A DNA stretch of 64,000 nucleotides, from NCBI GenBank assembly GCA_905250125.1, contig CAJNOL010000105.1, positions 192,104 to 256,103 on the forward strand, read 5' to 3'. The translations under genes and the position numbers were made by a program. The notes under the pieces were generated by a model. It saw only the letters and a program-made list of their open reading frames with translations. It was not told where the DNA came from and ran no database searches. Positions 1 to 12,663 of this stretch are shown here, in pieces. The stretch is from Rotaria sordida. Taxonomy: Eukaryota; Rotifera; Eurotatoria; Philodinida; Philodinidae. Every line of letters starts with the position of its first letter. The first letter of the stretch is position 1.

Positions 1-1052
1 AGTGAAGTTCATAGAAGAGTAAAAAGAAAAAAAGATTTTATGATGATATGTCGTTTTTTCTTCTATTTGCATGACCTAATATATTTTTTTCTTCTTTTTG
101 TTGCTACTCTATTCTAGGTATTAGTCTTTTCGAACCGCTCATCATAATCTAGTGATGAAAAACAAGTTCACCAAATTGCTCTATTATTGAACTTTGCTAT
201 AATTATTATTTATATGAAAGAAAATATTCTAAACAACAAAATCCTTGAATTATGAACGAATACTATAGAGTCCAGGATGAAGATATTTGAGAGGTGTTGT
301 TTATTAGTTGATCAAAGGCGATTATGCATCACAAATAGCATATCAGAAAAAGAAAAGCATTAGACATTCTTTTCTTTCTTCTCTTTTACTTCCATCTATT
401 TCGTAATTTCCGATTTTTATATCAAAAGAAAAGACAAACGAGACACTCATGAACTACTTGTCTTAGTGGGTTGCACAATGGTATGATAAGATAGATAGAA
501 AAAAAGAAATGAGGACAGTAATACAATGACCATGAAACTAAATAGAAATAGGCAATTTTATCATTCTCAAGAATAGTTAGAATCTCAGAATGAAGAAAAT
601 GCTCTCTTGTGTATTCTTTAGAAATTTGGTTTCTTTTAAAATGATGCATCAAAAGTCATTAATAGAAGTGCATACGGCGAATAGGAACGTGATTTACTGT
701 TCATATCCGAGAAGAACAAATGAATGACACCACATGCGTGATATATCAAACTAGTTAAAGCAAAGAGTAGAAAAAAAAAACATGCTCAAAGCAAGAAAAA
801 AGTAGAAGAAGTTATAATATTTGAAGCAAATAAAGGCATTCGACTAATTGCTAACTGTAGTTGAGCATTTTGTATTTATTTTCTTTCTTTTTGCTTAATT
901 AATATTATTCACATCCTGTTTTGTTATGCCTTGTAGAAATATTCGAATAAAACCTTGTGCTCAATATCATTTTTTCTCATAAGCTGAAACAGGAAATATT
1001 CAAGACTCGTATGCATACGCTCATCTTCAAGTGACGAAACAATTATTCGACG
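1..1052. other. AT-rich stretch, no gene seen
   Basis: No reading frame with recognisable protein character was found on either strand, only short chance frames. It may hold the promoter or 5' UTR of the gene starting at 1053, but no defined element can be named. Confidence 0.5.
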
Positions 1053-4000
1053 ATGTTTGTAAATAGTGGCACATCATTGGTGCCACCGAACAGCAATAAT
1101 AATAATAACAATCAACACCTATATCCTGCATATAGTTGTGATCATTTGCTTGTTCCTCCGTGCTCGTATTCACGTTATAAATCCGAACCAAATGTTGCTG
1201 TGTATTTTGACGGTCAGGTATGTATTAATGTTAATCATTGTTTCCTTCAAATTTTCTATATTTGCTAATAAGCCTTGATGAAAAAGCCATAGGTCGAAAA
1301 AAAAACATGATAGTTTTTAAAAAGAATAAAAGCCAAAAAAATCTAATAGAAAGGAAACCGGATGAGGATCGAACAAAAACAAATAAACAAATCATCGTAG
1401 GCTAAAAAAAATGATAGACGTGTTTTTGACTTCACTAAATAATAATCTTTTTAGATTGGTGTATATTTAGATATATATATATATATATATTAAGAAAAAA
1501 GAATTCATTTAAAGTTAATGAATTCGACCTCGTTGATACTCATCATGTTGAGTAGAATATAAAACTAAAGAAAGAAGGTTTTTATGTTATTTTTATCTTG
1601 GAGCTCATTTAAGCTTATCGGATATTAAACCATCAATATCTAGAAAAGAAATGTCCTGGAGAAAGAATAGAAAGCTTTACGAAAGAAATGCAGAAAAGAC
1701 CTCATAAAACACAATTTCAATATGAATATAATATGATTGTCTATAAATCAGATGCTTTTGTTTGATTAAGTAGCATTTCATCTAATAAATTTTTCAGTAT
1801 CCTTTTTTTGTAAATCAGAATAAAAAAAAAAGAAGATATGAAAAAATTTAATTAACCTAACGTTGTCATCTTGTTAATTTAATATGACAAATATACTAAA
1901 AAAGAAAAAAAAAACTGAATCGGTTGAAACGTGCATATTTTATATATATATTGACATTGGCTCTGGTGATGTTCTTTTTTTTTTTGTTTTATTGAATATA
2001 ATACATACTAGACATTTTCGCACTTTATTCAAATCATACTTGCTGTTTATTCAGATTCCTTTTTTTTTTCTTTTACTATGAATCTAATTGATATGCAAAG
2101 AAATGCAAGACAAACAATCAGGCAAGTAAATTGAAATGAACAGAAAGAATATTTTCTATATATATTTTCATATATTCTACCGTGTAATTAATTTCATAGT
2201 AATTCTATGATGTTATTATCTCTTGATACTTCCCATGAGTAAAACATCAAATGAATAGAAAGAAATGATTGATTGAAAAGAATGTATATAGTACCATACA
2301 GTAAAGTATTTGTCTATTGTGGTACCACAACAATGTTCTATGTCATAGTGCATTTGCATAAGAACTGAATAGATAAAATCTAACACAATGATGACAATAT
2401 TTTTAATCAAAATAAGAAAAACAAATGAATAGACTAGAATAAAATTCTTTTAGTATAAACATATGCTACGTATGATAAAGAAGCTGCTGCATCAGATCGC
2501 TAATCTGCATAGATGACGATGGGACAGCATATAAATATAATTATGCATGTGCATAAAGAAAAAAAAGGAGAAAATTTATTTTCATACTCATTTCTATTGT
2601 TGTTACTAATCGATTAGGTTTAGATCAAAAGAAAGAGGGAAACGAAGAAGTTTTGTCTATCCGGTTCAAAAATTGTAAGTTGATGTTATATATATATATA
2701 TATGTGTGGGTGTGTGTGACAATCCTTATACGATCAAAGAAAAGCACTATTTTCTATATTCTTTTGTTAATCATTGGCGGTCTATTTCCAAGAGCAAACA
2801 GAATTTATAAGTGACATACACTTATGCACGAATGACAGCATATTTTTGCTTTAGTTGACTGTTCAATTGTGATAATTTGCGTCTTCACAATCAGCTATTA
2901 AGTTTATGTTGTTCTTTTTAGAGAAAAGAAAAAAAGAACTTCGAAACATTATGAATATCTTCTAATATGAAAAATAAAATAATAAGAATATAGGATTTTA
3001 TAGAATTATTGAATTGTTATAGACAATAAGAATATAGAAGTCATAGTAAGATCAAAATATGTCTACCCATAATAGAATCATTACTTATAGATGTGTTCAT
3101 CGTTGAATGTTTTCATGCTGACTATAACCACTTAAAGCAAAACTGTGTGAAATATGACCATAGAGAAAGAATTAACTATATATCTGAGAATGCGAGAAAA
3201 AGAAACGAGAGAAATGAAAAAAAAAATGATTAGATATATTCTTTTTTTAGTCTTATGCTTTTTCTGTCACAAGAATCTCTTCTTCTTCTTTTTCTATCAT
3301 TTACTACAATGGAAAACAGTCATATTGATATCTTATTCAATAAAAAACAAAGAAGTATCATAAATACAAAAGACAGGATATGATAAATGATCCTTTTCTT
3401 TTTTAATTTTATTATCTATCTATTTTTTCATCATTCATTCTCTAAACAATACATCTATAATTTTTCAAAAAAAACTAAACTTCTATTACAATTGTTCATA
3501 AAAACCAACGATGAATCTACGACGATTATCTGCGTTTGCCAATTTTATAGGCTACTCAGATAGTACAGACAATAATAATGAAATTAATGTAAGTATACGT
3601 TCAATATGATATCATAATTATATGTTAACGAATAATTATCATAGCATATATAAATGATTTATTTTCAAATGAGAAAACCTTCCTAAATAGAAAAAAATTT
3701 GTGAAAAAAAGTAACAGACGTGCTATATATAAACAACTGCCAACAATGTTTCTTATCATTTCATAACGGAATTAATATTCGAATGATTAGTTTTGGATGT
3801 ATATCCGGAATGTTCATGACAGATAGTTATTAAATAACAACTAGCTTCAGTGCATTTAGTTGTAATAACTAAGATTATAAATCTTTTTCCGTACATAGAA
3901 GCTAAAAATAGAAGTTTCATGTATTAGAACAAAAGAGTATTGAAGTTTAATGAGAAGAAAAATGTTTTTCTTGACAATTGTTACTATTTTTTATTCAATA

Positions 4001-5854
4001 ATAAGTATCCATTAAATTGGATTCTTAGATGTCTTTAATGTTAATTATATCTATATTTAATACTTCTTGCAATTCTACATCCGATAATCATTATAATAAA
4101 CATTTTATAATTATGAGAAGATCATAAAAAAAAGTAAAAAAAACACACCTACGTAGGGGAATAGGAAGGATATATATTCATTAGTTTTCTTTTTTTTTTT
4201 GTTATGGTATATATCTACATTTCAAAATAGAAGACAACAAGGTTAGTCATCTGTAGAATATTTTCGAAGTTATTATATTCATTATAAATTATTAAATTAT
4301 TTTTGCTTTGAAAGATAATTTTTAGATTATGAAAAGAAAATAGATAGTGAGATTTTATCTGATCAAATGTGTTCTTTTTGAGAATGTTGGTAAAAGAAAT
4401 CTCGTATAAGATGAAATAATGAATAAATTTAATTATAGAAAATATACTTTACTATGATTGTTGTACTGATTAAAATATGATCAAAATGATAATATTTTTT
4501 GATCCAAATAGTAAAATGTATATTTCAATGTAATTTTTAGTGAAATAATAAAGATTATTATAATAAACTGTTCTTCTCCTTTTTTTTTTACTTGTAACAA
4601 TATTCGATAGTTTGAGAATATGAGGATTAATGAGTTAATAAATCATAAGTTTTACTCAATAGGGAAATTGTTTTTCGTTTAATTATTAAAATTAACATTA
4701 TTTATGATGGATCAATAATATTATTTAGAGGAGTAAAATATGAAGAAGAAAAAAAAAAACTAAATTATTAACTTGAGAAAATCTAAATGATATTATTTAA
4801 AATTATTTAGACTGAACAACGACGTCTTTCTGATGGTCCCTATTCTTCACCACTTCATCGGCCATATAGTTATCATTATTACCATCATCCAGGCGAATTC
4901 TCTGGTAATGAACCGTGCATGTTAAAACGAAAAAATTCTTCACTTAACATGCTTTTGGATTCAACAAGTTCAATGATGCGTACAGCATCAACAACTTTTC
5001 AATGTCTTCTTGGTTCAGCACGTCGTGCTTCATATTGTGGTCAACCAGATCCAAGTGTACAACTTGCTCCGAGTGGTGTTAGTGGTTCACTTTATTTACG
5101 TTCGGCAACAGCAAATTCAAATGAATCTTCATTATCAAATGCATCATTTGATGAACAAATACGTCGAGTAACTATATATGATGGTCGAATTCCAGCAGCA
5201 TCAAAAGCACCTACAATTCCTTTTGAACTTATGACACCTCTTGAAGCAATAACAAGAACAGTTGAAGATCCAATTGAATCTTTTGTTCAAATTGTACTAG
5301 AAAAACCAGATGATAAACCACCAATAATGCGACCTATACCAACTTCACCAACACATATAAATTCATCAAATCGACGTCGACATCGAAGTAGTTCACCACG
5401 ATTAAAACAAATGAATCTGCGATCACCAGCTTCGATTAAAAATACTGCATTACCAAAATTAACACAACATCAATCAATGCCAACGAAAGATTTATTTAAT
5501 TCAAATGAAAAATATTGTCCAACATCTACTGTTATTGAACCAATGGATTTTTCTTTTCTTGAACCGGTGCTACGAGGTGAAAGTGCTGCTCCTCCACCAT
5601 CACCTTTACGACATCATTCACTTTGTTTAATTAATAATAAGTCGAATAATACACGACTAAATTCCTTTCAAAATCATTCACCTACAGAAGACTCAGCTAT
5701 TGATTTACATATATCATCACCTTCTTCATATTCATCAAATCATGTAACAACTATTGAAGATGATTTAACATCACCAGAATCTTTATCTGGTGATAATCAC
5801 AAGTATTACCTTCCACGCTCATCCTGCTCACACGTGAGACCATCTATGAATTAA
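1053..5854 (+). CDS. Uncharacterised Ser/Pro-rich protein with two candidate first exons
   Basis: The main exon is 4811-5854 and begins after a TTTAG acceptor with TEQRRLSDGPYSS. It runs open to a TAA at 5852-5854. Two upstream ATG exons both end in phase 0 at a consensus donor: 1053-1217 (MFVNSGTSLVPP, ending FDGQ before GTATGT) and 3511-3588 (MNLRRLSAFANF, ending NEIN before GTAAGT). Either can join the main exon, so they are probably alternative first exons, giving about 403 or 374 residues. The protein is rich in Ser, Asn and Pro, with basic patches such as NRRRHRSSSPR that look like phosphorylation-prone disordered sequence. I recognise no catalytic or binding domain. Coding is supported by the long open frame and steady codon use. 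The family is unknown. Confidence 0.65.
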
Positions 5855-6809
5855 AACTCGTCGACATTTTTTTTTCTTCTTTTTTTTTATCCTGATTCTA
5901 ATGAACTTTTCTGTTTTCCATAGATTGACTAAAATCTGTTGAATTAAATATACGACAAATATACTCTATCTGTCATATTTCCTTTTCATTGTTATTTCAA
6001 ATGAATATTCTTCCAGATGTATAATCTCTGTTAAATATTTACTATTGATTCCCATTGACTATTAAGAGTACCCCTTTTCCTGTGTTTTTTTTTGACTATT
6101 TCTAGTTCTTGAAGAGAGTACAATCGATCAGTTTGACATTTTTGTCGTAGATACTTGAAAGTTTTCTTCAGAAGTATACTCTTCAGTATCTCCAAAACAT
6201 TTTCACTTCAATTAAACAAAATTTCATGGGAATCATAAGATACTAGAACTTAGCTTCATGAAAAACTGTGGTTTTCCGATAGAACCCTCTGTGAAATTTT
6301 TTTGATCAAATACGTGTTTGTTTAGAGTAAAAATTTCAGTCTGATTGGTGGTATTCTTGTCACGAACCATAAGTAATCAAATAAGACGAGAAGAGAAGAT
6401 ACTTATTGTTAATAATCAATTTAGAATCTTTTTCATTCTGTCTGACTACAAAAGAACATTGTATAACTAAACATTAATGTCAAATTTTTTCGAAAGATTT
6501 TATTCACAACAAAAACAGAACAACAAAAAACATACAAAACAAAAAAAAAATGTGCACAAACAGATATCTAATTTGATAATTTTTTTATATCACGTTTTTT
6601 TGGTATTTTTTAACCACTAGCAACAAAAAAAAACCAAGAAAAACAACTACAAGAAATAAATTATTAATAAACATGAATCTATGAGACAAAAAACATACTC
6701 ATAGTATATGACTAATCTATAAAAAAAGTTTACAAAAAAAAAAAAAAAAAAAACAATTGTTTTGTTTTGCTTTACAAATATATACGGCACCGAAAAAAAA
6801 CAATTCAAA
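5855..6809. other. Convergent intergenic region, probable 3' UTRs
   Basis: This interval separates the stop codons of two convergent genes. It is AT-rich with long T and A runs near 6540-6760. No coding frame of character was found; it most likely holds both 3' UTRs. Confidence 0.45.
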
Positions 6810-9800
6810 TTATAAATTGTCAACAAGATCTTCAAGATCATCCCAACTTTGTTGACTTGGTGCATTACCTATTGAACTTGCACTATCATCAAGCATTCCT
6901 AATTTTTCCAAAGCATCTAATATATAACCTTGTTCTCTTTGAGTATCACTTAAATATGCAGTTGTTGTTTGCGTATTATCAGTTATTGTTGTAATTTCTT
7001 CTTCTGTAAATGTTTCATTAATTGTTGTTTGTTGATCATTGGATGTACATATCATTGATTTTTCTTTTTGAATTGTTGTCGTCGTTGTTGTTGTGATTGC
7101 TGCTGCCGCTGCCATTTGTTTTTCTTTTCGAATCATAGCTGATGCTGTTGCTGCTGTTGATTTAACTTTAGTATCAACAATAGGATCATCTTCAAAATCA
7201 GATTTTAACCATTCAGCCATATCAGAAAATAAATAAACACCATTTTTTGTTGAATTTATTGATATTATTGGCATATCATATGGATCATTTAAATCATTAT
7301 CATCAATTATATCTTCTTCTTTACTATGAAAATAATCAATTGAATCTGATGTATATTGTTGATGAATTTTATAATGATTACGTAAACGTATTGATGTTGG
7401 AATATATAATTTACATATTGAACATATACGTGATGATAATTTTGTTTGTAATGATGGACAATATGCATCATATGGTAAAACATCATTATGTGTATGATTA
7501 ATAACAATACCATGAAATTGTATACGTTGAAAAAGATTACCATAAAATGGTGATATTGGATTTATTATTGCTGATGATGTTTCAATATCAGCCATTTTAA
7601 CACCACGTGATGAACGATGAAATGGTACTGGTGGTGGAAGAAAACGATGAGGAAAAACTTGAATATAATTTGAACGCCATGGTGTACAACATGATGAATT
7701 ATTACAACGAATTATTTGAATTGTATATTCAGTTTGAAGAACATGAGTTGCACACCAAAATCTACAATTTTAAAAAGAAAAAAAAGAAGAATTAAAATCT
7801 AGGAGCAAGAATATAGATTCTTTAGAGGTTGCCATGAAATGATCCTGAACAAGTCACTAACTGCTGTTTGTATTGGATCATCCCTTTCGATAGCATGTTG
7901 GCTAAGATGTAACAAACACATCTGCGCTTATGACTTATTAGTGTGTATGAGAAGCTTAAGCGATTGAGCGCAAGAACTTTGCGTTAGGCCGGCCTTTCTA
8001 CTCAAATCTACAGCTAGTTGTTGTTGTAGGGAGAATATCGAGCTAATAAATCTATTGCTAGGCAGTACTCTAAACCGTAAGGTGGAGGTATTCATCTTCT
8101 GATTGTAGAATTCGTCTTCAAAATTTCTTACTCATCAATATCGCATTCAGTCTTGATTTCTGTTGTCGATATTGTTGGAGTTGGACGTGTTTGATCCAAT
8201 GGTATTTCTTCGTTTGCTTCAGTAGAAACCCTAGAGAAAAGAAAAAAAGATATCAAAACTCTATATTTTAATATGAATCTTTTAACACAACATACTGATC
8301 AATAATACTATTCAAAGCTAAGAAACTATCAGCCATTTTAAGTTGTTCATCAATCATTGGTGATGGATTAATATATTCAGCCACAACTGAATATTCATCA
8401 AGTACATTCATACTCCATACTTCAGCTAAAACATTACCAGTTAATTTAAAATTTTCTTTTTCTAATTCAGCATGTTGAGTTAAACCAATATCATTTAAAT
8501 GTGTACCAAAATGATCATGTGGTAAAATTAAACCAGCTAAATCTTGTGCCATTGGTGATAAACGTCTTTCAACAATATTAAATAATGCTTGTCCAGGTGC
8601 TTGATTCACAATTATAAGTGCATCTAAATTATATTTTTTAAATGCATCAATAGCTGTTGAAAGGGTTTTTATATAACGTGTATTATTTTCTAATTGACAA
8701 CAATCAACATTCATAATAACAATTGGTTTAACACGACCAAGATGATCACGTGCAACTTTTTCAAATTCTTTTAATTGTACTAAACGATCAAAATCAATTG
8801 AATGACTTTCATGTGTTAAACGATCATGTTTAGCTGATCGTATTGATATATATGTTGGACCAGCATTTGTAATTAAACCTGTTTCATCAATAATTGATGC
8901 AGCATAAATACTAGAAAAAAAAAGAATTTACTTTGAAATTCAACAAAAAATAAACTGATCAACTATTTTATTTACCATGGTGTAAATTGATGATGTGATA
9001 TGATTGAATTTGATTGTGAATCAATTGAACTCATTTCATAATCAAGATGCATTATAAATGGTGATTGTCCTTTAGCTGATGGACGACCAATGCTTACTTT
9101 AGCTTTTGTATCTTGAGTTAAATAGAGAACACAATCATTACCAAAAATACCAGCTAAATCTTTAATATGTTTCCAAGAAGCAGCCGTAAAATGAGAATCT
9201 CAAAAAAAAAAAAAAAGAAAATTCTCTTTTAATAAGATTGAAAAAAAAAGTCTAACAACTTACCTTCATGTTTAGGTAATGGTTCAATGCCTTGCATTTT
9301 ACGAAGACGAACAGGTACAGTAAGAACATGTTTTTTTCCGTCTTGTCCTAAAGCACGTTGAGGCATAAGACTAAATAAAAAATTTTCCTTTTGTTTTTTT
9401 TTTTATTCTAAATTTATGTAATAAATTACCGATAATAAAGTGATGATTTACGTATTTCATAACCACGTACTTTAATTGCATCTTGAAGACTTTCTAATGA
9501 TAAACGTTTTTTTCCTTTATTATTATCATCTGATACACCACCAATACATGCAATTTCAGCAATAATTTGTATAAGATTAGGACAATCATTTTCAAATTGC
9601 ATACGAGTTGTTGTTATTGTTGGTCGAAATGCTTTTGAAAGTTCAACAGCAACTTGAGGATTTGATGCACATAATTTTTCAACTTGTCGTTTTTGTTTTT
9701 CACGATAACGTGTTGATGCACGTTGTTTTGATTGAAGACGTTTAAGATCAGTTGTACGTCTTTGTTTTTGTTCAATTAATTTTTTTAATGTTTTTTGATT

Positions 9801-10446
9801 TTCAGCTGTTAATAAACCCATACTTTTAACTTGAATTAAATTTGCAATACGTTGTGATATATCATTAAGATCTTTTAAAACCGATTCTTGTGCTGGTGTT
9901 TTAATTTTTTGAATATCATCTTGTGGTGATTTAGAATTTAATTGAGCTTTTTTCTTTTCTGCTTTTTCAGCTGAACGAATAATCCACGATTTTTCTTTCT
10001 CTAATAATTTATTTTCCATTTCATCAATTTCAATTGATAATTTACGTTTAGATAATGTTGGTGTTAAACATTCAATAAAATTTGGATCTTTATTTTGTTC
10101 ATCATCATCGGATGAAAAATTTCGTTTACGTGAATTATTTTTTGGTGTACTTTTTTTTTTATTAGGAGATTTTTTTGATGGTTCACGTTCTGGTTGACCT
10201 GCTTTATTCCATAGATCAAGATATTCAGTTATTTTTTGTTTAACAAAATCTTCATCTTTTTTTATTTGATTCCATTCAGTTTGTGCATTTTGATGAGATA
10301 TCTTTAAAAGAAAAACACAAAAAAAAATCAAAATTAAATTTCATTTTTTTTTTAAAACTTACACATCGTGTCATTTCAGGATGACCTTTCATATAAGCAT
10401 CAACAAAATCACGGTATAAACAATACCGAGGACTTTTAAGAGCCAT
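6810..10446 (-). CDS. Large conserved invertebrate protein with DDE-like core motifs and a C-terminal C2H2-like finger
   Basis: Reading minus, the gene starts at 10446 (MALKSPRYCLYRDF) and is joined through consistent introns: 10302-9432, about 9371-9265, about 9200-8980, about 8910-8276, about 8232-8134 and about 7763-6810. The N-terminal half is basic and coiled-coil-like (KKSPNKKKS, QSKQRASTRYREKQK). The core carries DTKAKVSIG, then NVDCCQLENN, then a NIVERRLSPM block and a LILPHDHFGTHL block. These resemble a D-D-E nuclease core seen in a family of uncharacterised invertebrate proteins. The C-terminus has a Cys-x2-Cys...His finger (CSICKLY...HYKIH) and an acidic, Thr-rich tail. The frame is intact and I saw no inverted repeats flanking it, so it may be a domesticated transposase. 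The function is unknown and the DDE reading is inference. Confidence 0.7.
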
Positions 10447-11881
10447 GAAGTTTCTGTACAAACAAAAATTATGTGATAGAATTATACAGCAAAAAATGAG
10501 GGGGATACCTATCCGATGATGATGACCGGTCAACCAAGAGTTGATAGTGTTCGAATGAACGAAAAGTGAATGAATGAATAGAGAAAAAAATTGTGAGGGG
10601 TGATAAAGCGGGCACAGTAACACACGAGTTCAAAATAATTTTTGATGATCACGAAAGTAGAGGAAAAAATAAAGAAAAAGACGACGTGACCGTCAGATAA
10701 CCCCTTGATCGAAGCGAATATAGATTGAACGTGATCACTTATTATACTGATTGGTGAAAAAGAACTAGAAAAAAAATCATAATGTACATATATATGTGAT
10801 CACGAGTTAACATCCCTCATAAAGCGTACGTTCATTTATTCCACACTGACATACAGTTTTTCAATGAAGTTATCTATTCCATTCACCTTCGATGACAACG
10901 ATTACAAGTGAACATTGAACATGGATATGTGTTTTGATAACATCATTTGAATTAAAATCAAATTTGAATTATTCTGATGTTTATATTTTGGACGTAAGTG
11001 ATCAGATATTAGCGATCATTTAAAAGTCAACGAATTCTTAATATTCTAGTACAAGAAAAATTTTCACAAATACTCTCAATTTTATATGAACAATTTCCAC
11101 TGCAAATATTCGTATAAAGAATCATGTGATTTAACTATAAACTATTATGATATTTTATATCATACTACTGCTATTATTCGAATTTAGTAATAATAAATAT
11201 AAAAATCTCTTAAAGTCCACAGATATTTTCTAATATGGGATAAAATTAGTCATAACTACGTTTGATATCGTCTACCTAGACTTGAATTTCATAAAGTAGA
11301 TCTTCAATACTTCTTTTCTAGGATCATATGAGTTCTTTCAATGAAAAAGTATCAGTCAAATATGACTCATAATTCGACGTTCTGAATGATAAGTTTAAAA
11401 AAAAATTATGATGATGACTGTATGAATGATGTTGTGTTGTTAGGCGAAGCATATTTATCGTTAATATTCGTTGAAATTGATTTTATCTTTCTTCTATTGA
11501 ATATTTTGTTATATTTGGCCTAGGTCATGACAAACGACAACTCAAAGCTTAAATAAAAAAACGTGACTGTAGAATTTTATGTGTATGTGTGAGTTCAGTT
11601 TATTAGTGACATCTTGGTTATGATGACAAGAAGAAAAAGAGATACACAAGGTACAAGAAGAACGGTTAGAGAACTAGATAATTAAAGTAATACTGACGAC
11701 ATAGAACAGAACGAATACGAACATATATAAGAACACACTAGGGAAATTCCCAATACGACCTAAGGTAACACCGTGGGAAAATTCCTACATTAACAATGAC
11801 AAAAAAGAAATGATATAAATAACTAGTATCATAAAACATAATAACTAAAAGAAGAAAAAACGAATCCAGTATTTTAACATA
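10447..11881. other. Intergenic region between divergent genes
   Basis: AT-rich DNA between two divergently transcribed genes. It probably contains both promoters. I saw no coding exons, RNA genes or clear repeats. Confidence 0.4.
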
Positions 11882-12331
11882 ATGCTTTGCCATAATATTT
11901 CCGTATCTGATGTTCGTCCTGGTGATCATTTGTATCGATGGCACCATCTAAAATTATTACACGGCATCGCTGTTCAACTTCATGATGATGTGTCAGAAAT
12001 ATTCGTTGTTGTGTTAGACAAATTAAATAATTTTGATTTGGTAACATTACATGATTTTAAGGGAAAAGGAGTACTGAAACGAGTACTATATCATCAAGGT
12101 GATAGTCATTTACATCGAATCAAATTACATGGAACTAGTTATATTGAGAAGAGAAGACCAGCTAAAGAAATTGTACAAAATGCTCTTCTTCTAATTTATA
12201 CAGCAGATACAAATCCTCAATATTTACAAAAAATTTTTGTTAAAGATTTTAATAATTTTGCTAAATTATATTGTACAATTAATCATGATCGTTGGCGTAA
12301 CATTTTACAAGGAGATGGGGAGGAAAATTGA
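11882..12331 (+). CDS. LRAT-like (NlpC/P60-fold) domain protein, possibly catalytically dead
   Basis: A 149-residue frame beginning MLCHNISVSDVRPGDHLYRW. The RPGDHLYRW...LHGIAV block matches the start of LRAT/H-rev107-type domains, where the His of the HGI motif is catalytic. Near the C-terminus VKDFNNFAKLYC aligns with the family's Asn-Cys-Glu-x-Phe-Ala motif, but the position of the nucleophilic Cys is Phe. If the alignment is right the protein cannot act as an acyltransferase or thiol hydrolase. A GT at 12297 and a TATAG acceptor ending at 12394 would splice this frame, in register, into the downstream RING-coding stretch. That route then meets two stop codons. Unspliced, the frame ends at 12331. 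Confidence 0.5.
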   Translation: MLCHNISVSDVRPGDHLYRWHHLKLLHGIAVQLHDDVSEIFVVVLDKLNNFDLVTLHDFKGKGVLKRVLYHQGDSHLHRIKLHGTSYIEKRRPAKEIVQNALLLIYTADTNPQYLQKIFVKDFNNFAKLYCTINHDRWRNILQGDGEEN

Positions 12332-12394
12332 AATTAATAACATTATGAAAATTCAATACTAAATTTTTATTTTATTTTATTGTATTTTTTATAG

Positions 12395-12663
12395 GCAGCA
12401 ATATATTTTCAATTAAAAAATCAGAAGAAGTTAAATTTATTGTAATTATGTCGAACGATAATAATTAAATGGAAGGATTGGAAGACAAGATCAAATGAAT
12501 ACTTGAAGATCAACAAAGTTGTTCTATATGTATGGAAAGATCAAACGATATTGTATTTCTTTGTGGACATCTCGCATGTTTTCAATGTTCTCAAACATTG
12601 AACTATTGTCATATTTGTCAAAATAAGATCGATCAAAAAATTCAAATATTTCGGTTTTCATGA
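12395..12663 (+). pseudogene. Broken RING-finger tail downstream of the LRAT-like frame
   Basis: In one frame this stretch encodes a compact C3HC4 RING finger: CSICMER, then LCGHLACFQC, then CHICQNK, ending IFRFS before TGA at 12661-12663. The same frame holds TAA at 12466-12468 and TGA at 12496-12498 upstream of the RING. Splicing from 12296 to 12395 keeps this exact register with the LRAT-like frame. This suggests an ancestral LRAT-RING fusion whose RING is now cut off. Stop-codon readthrough or a separate RING microprotein without an obvious ATG are less likely options. Confidence 0.5.

Noticed and set aside
1474-2702. (TA)n runs near 1474-1490 and 2686-2702
   Set aside because: Ordinary microsatellites in AT-rich DNA, not informative.
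7247-7543. Frames on both strands within the large minus-strand gene
   Set aside because: Overlap the real exon; composition reflects the other frame's codons.
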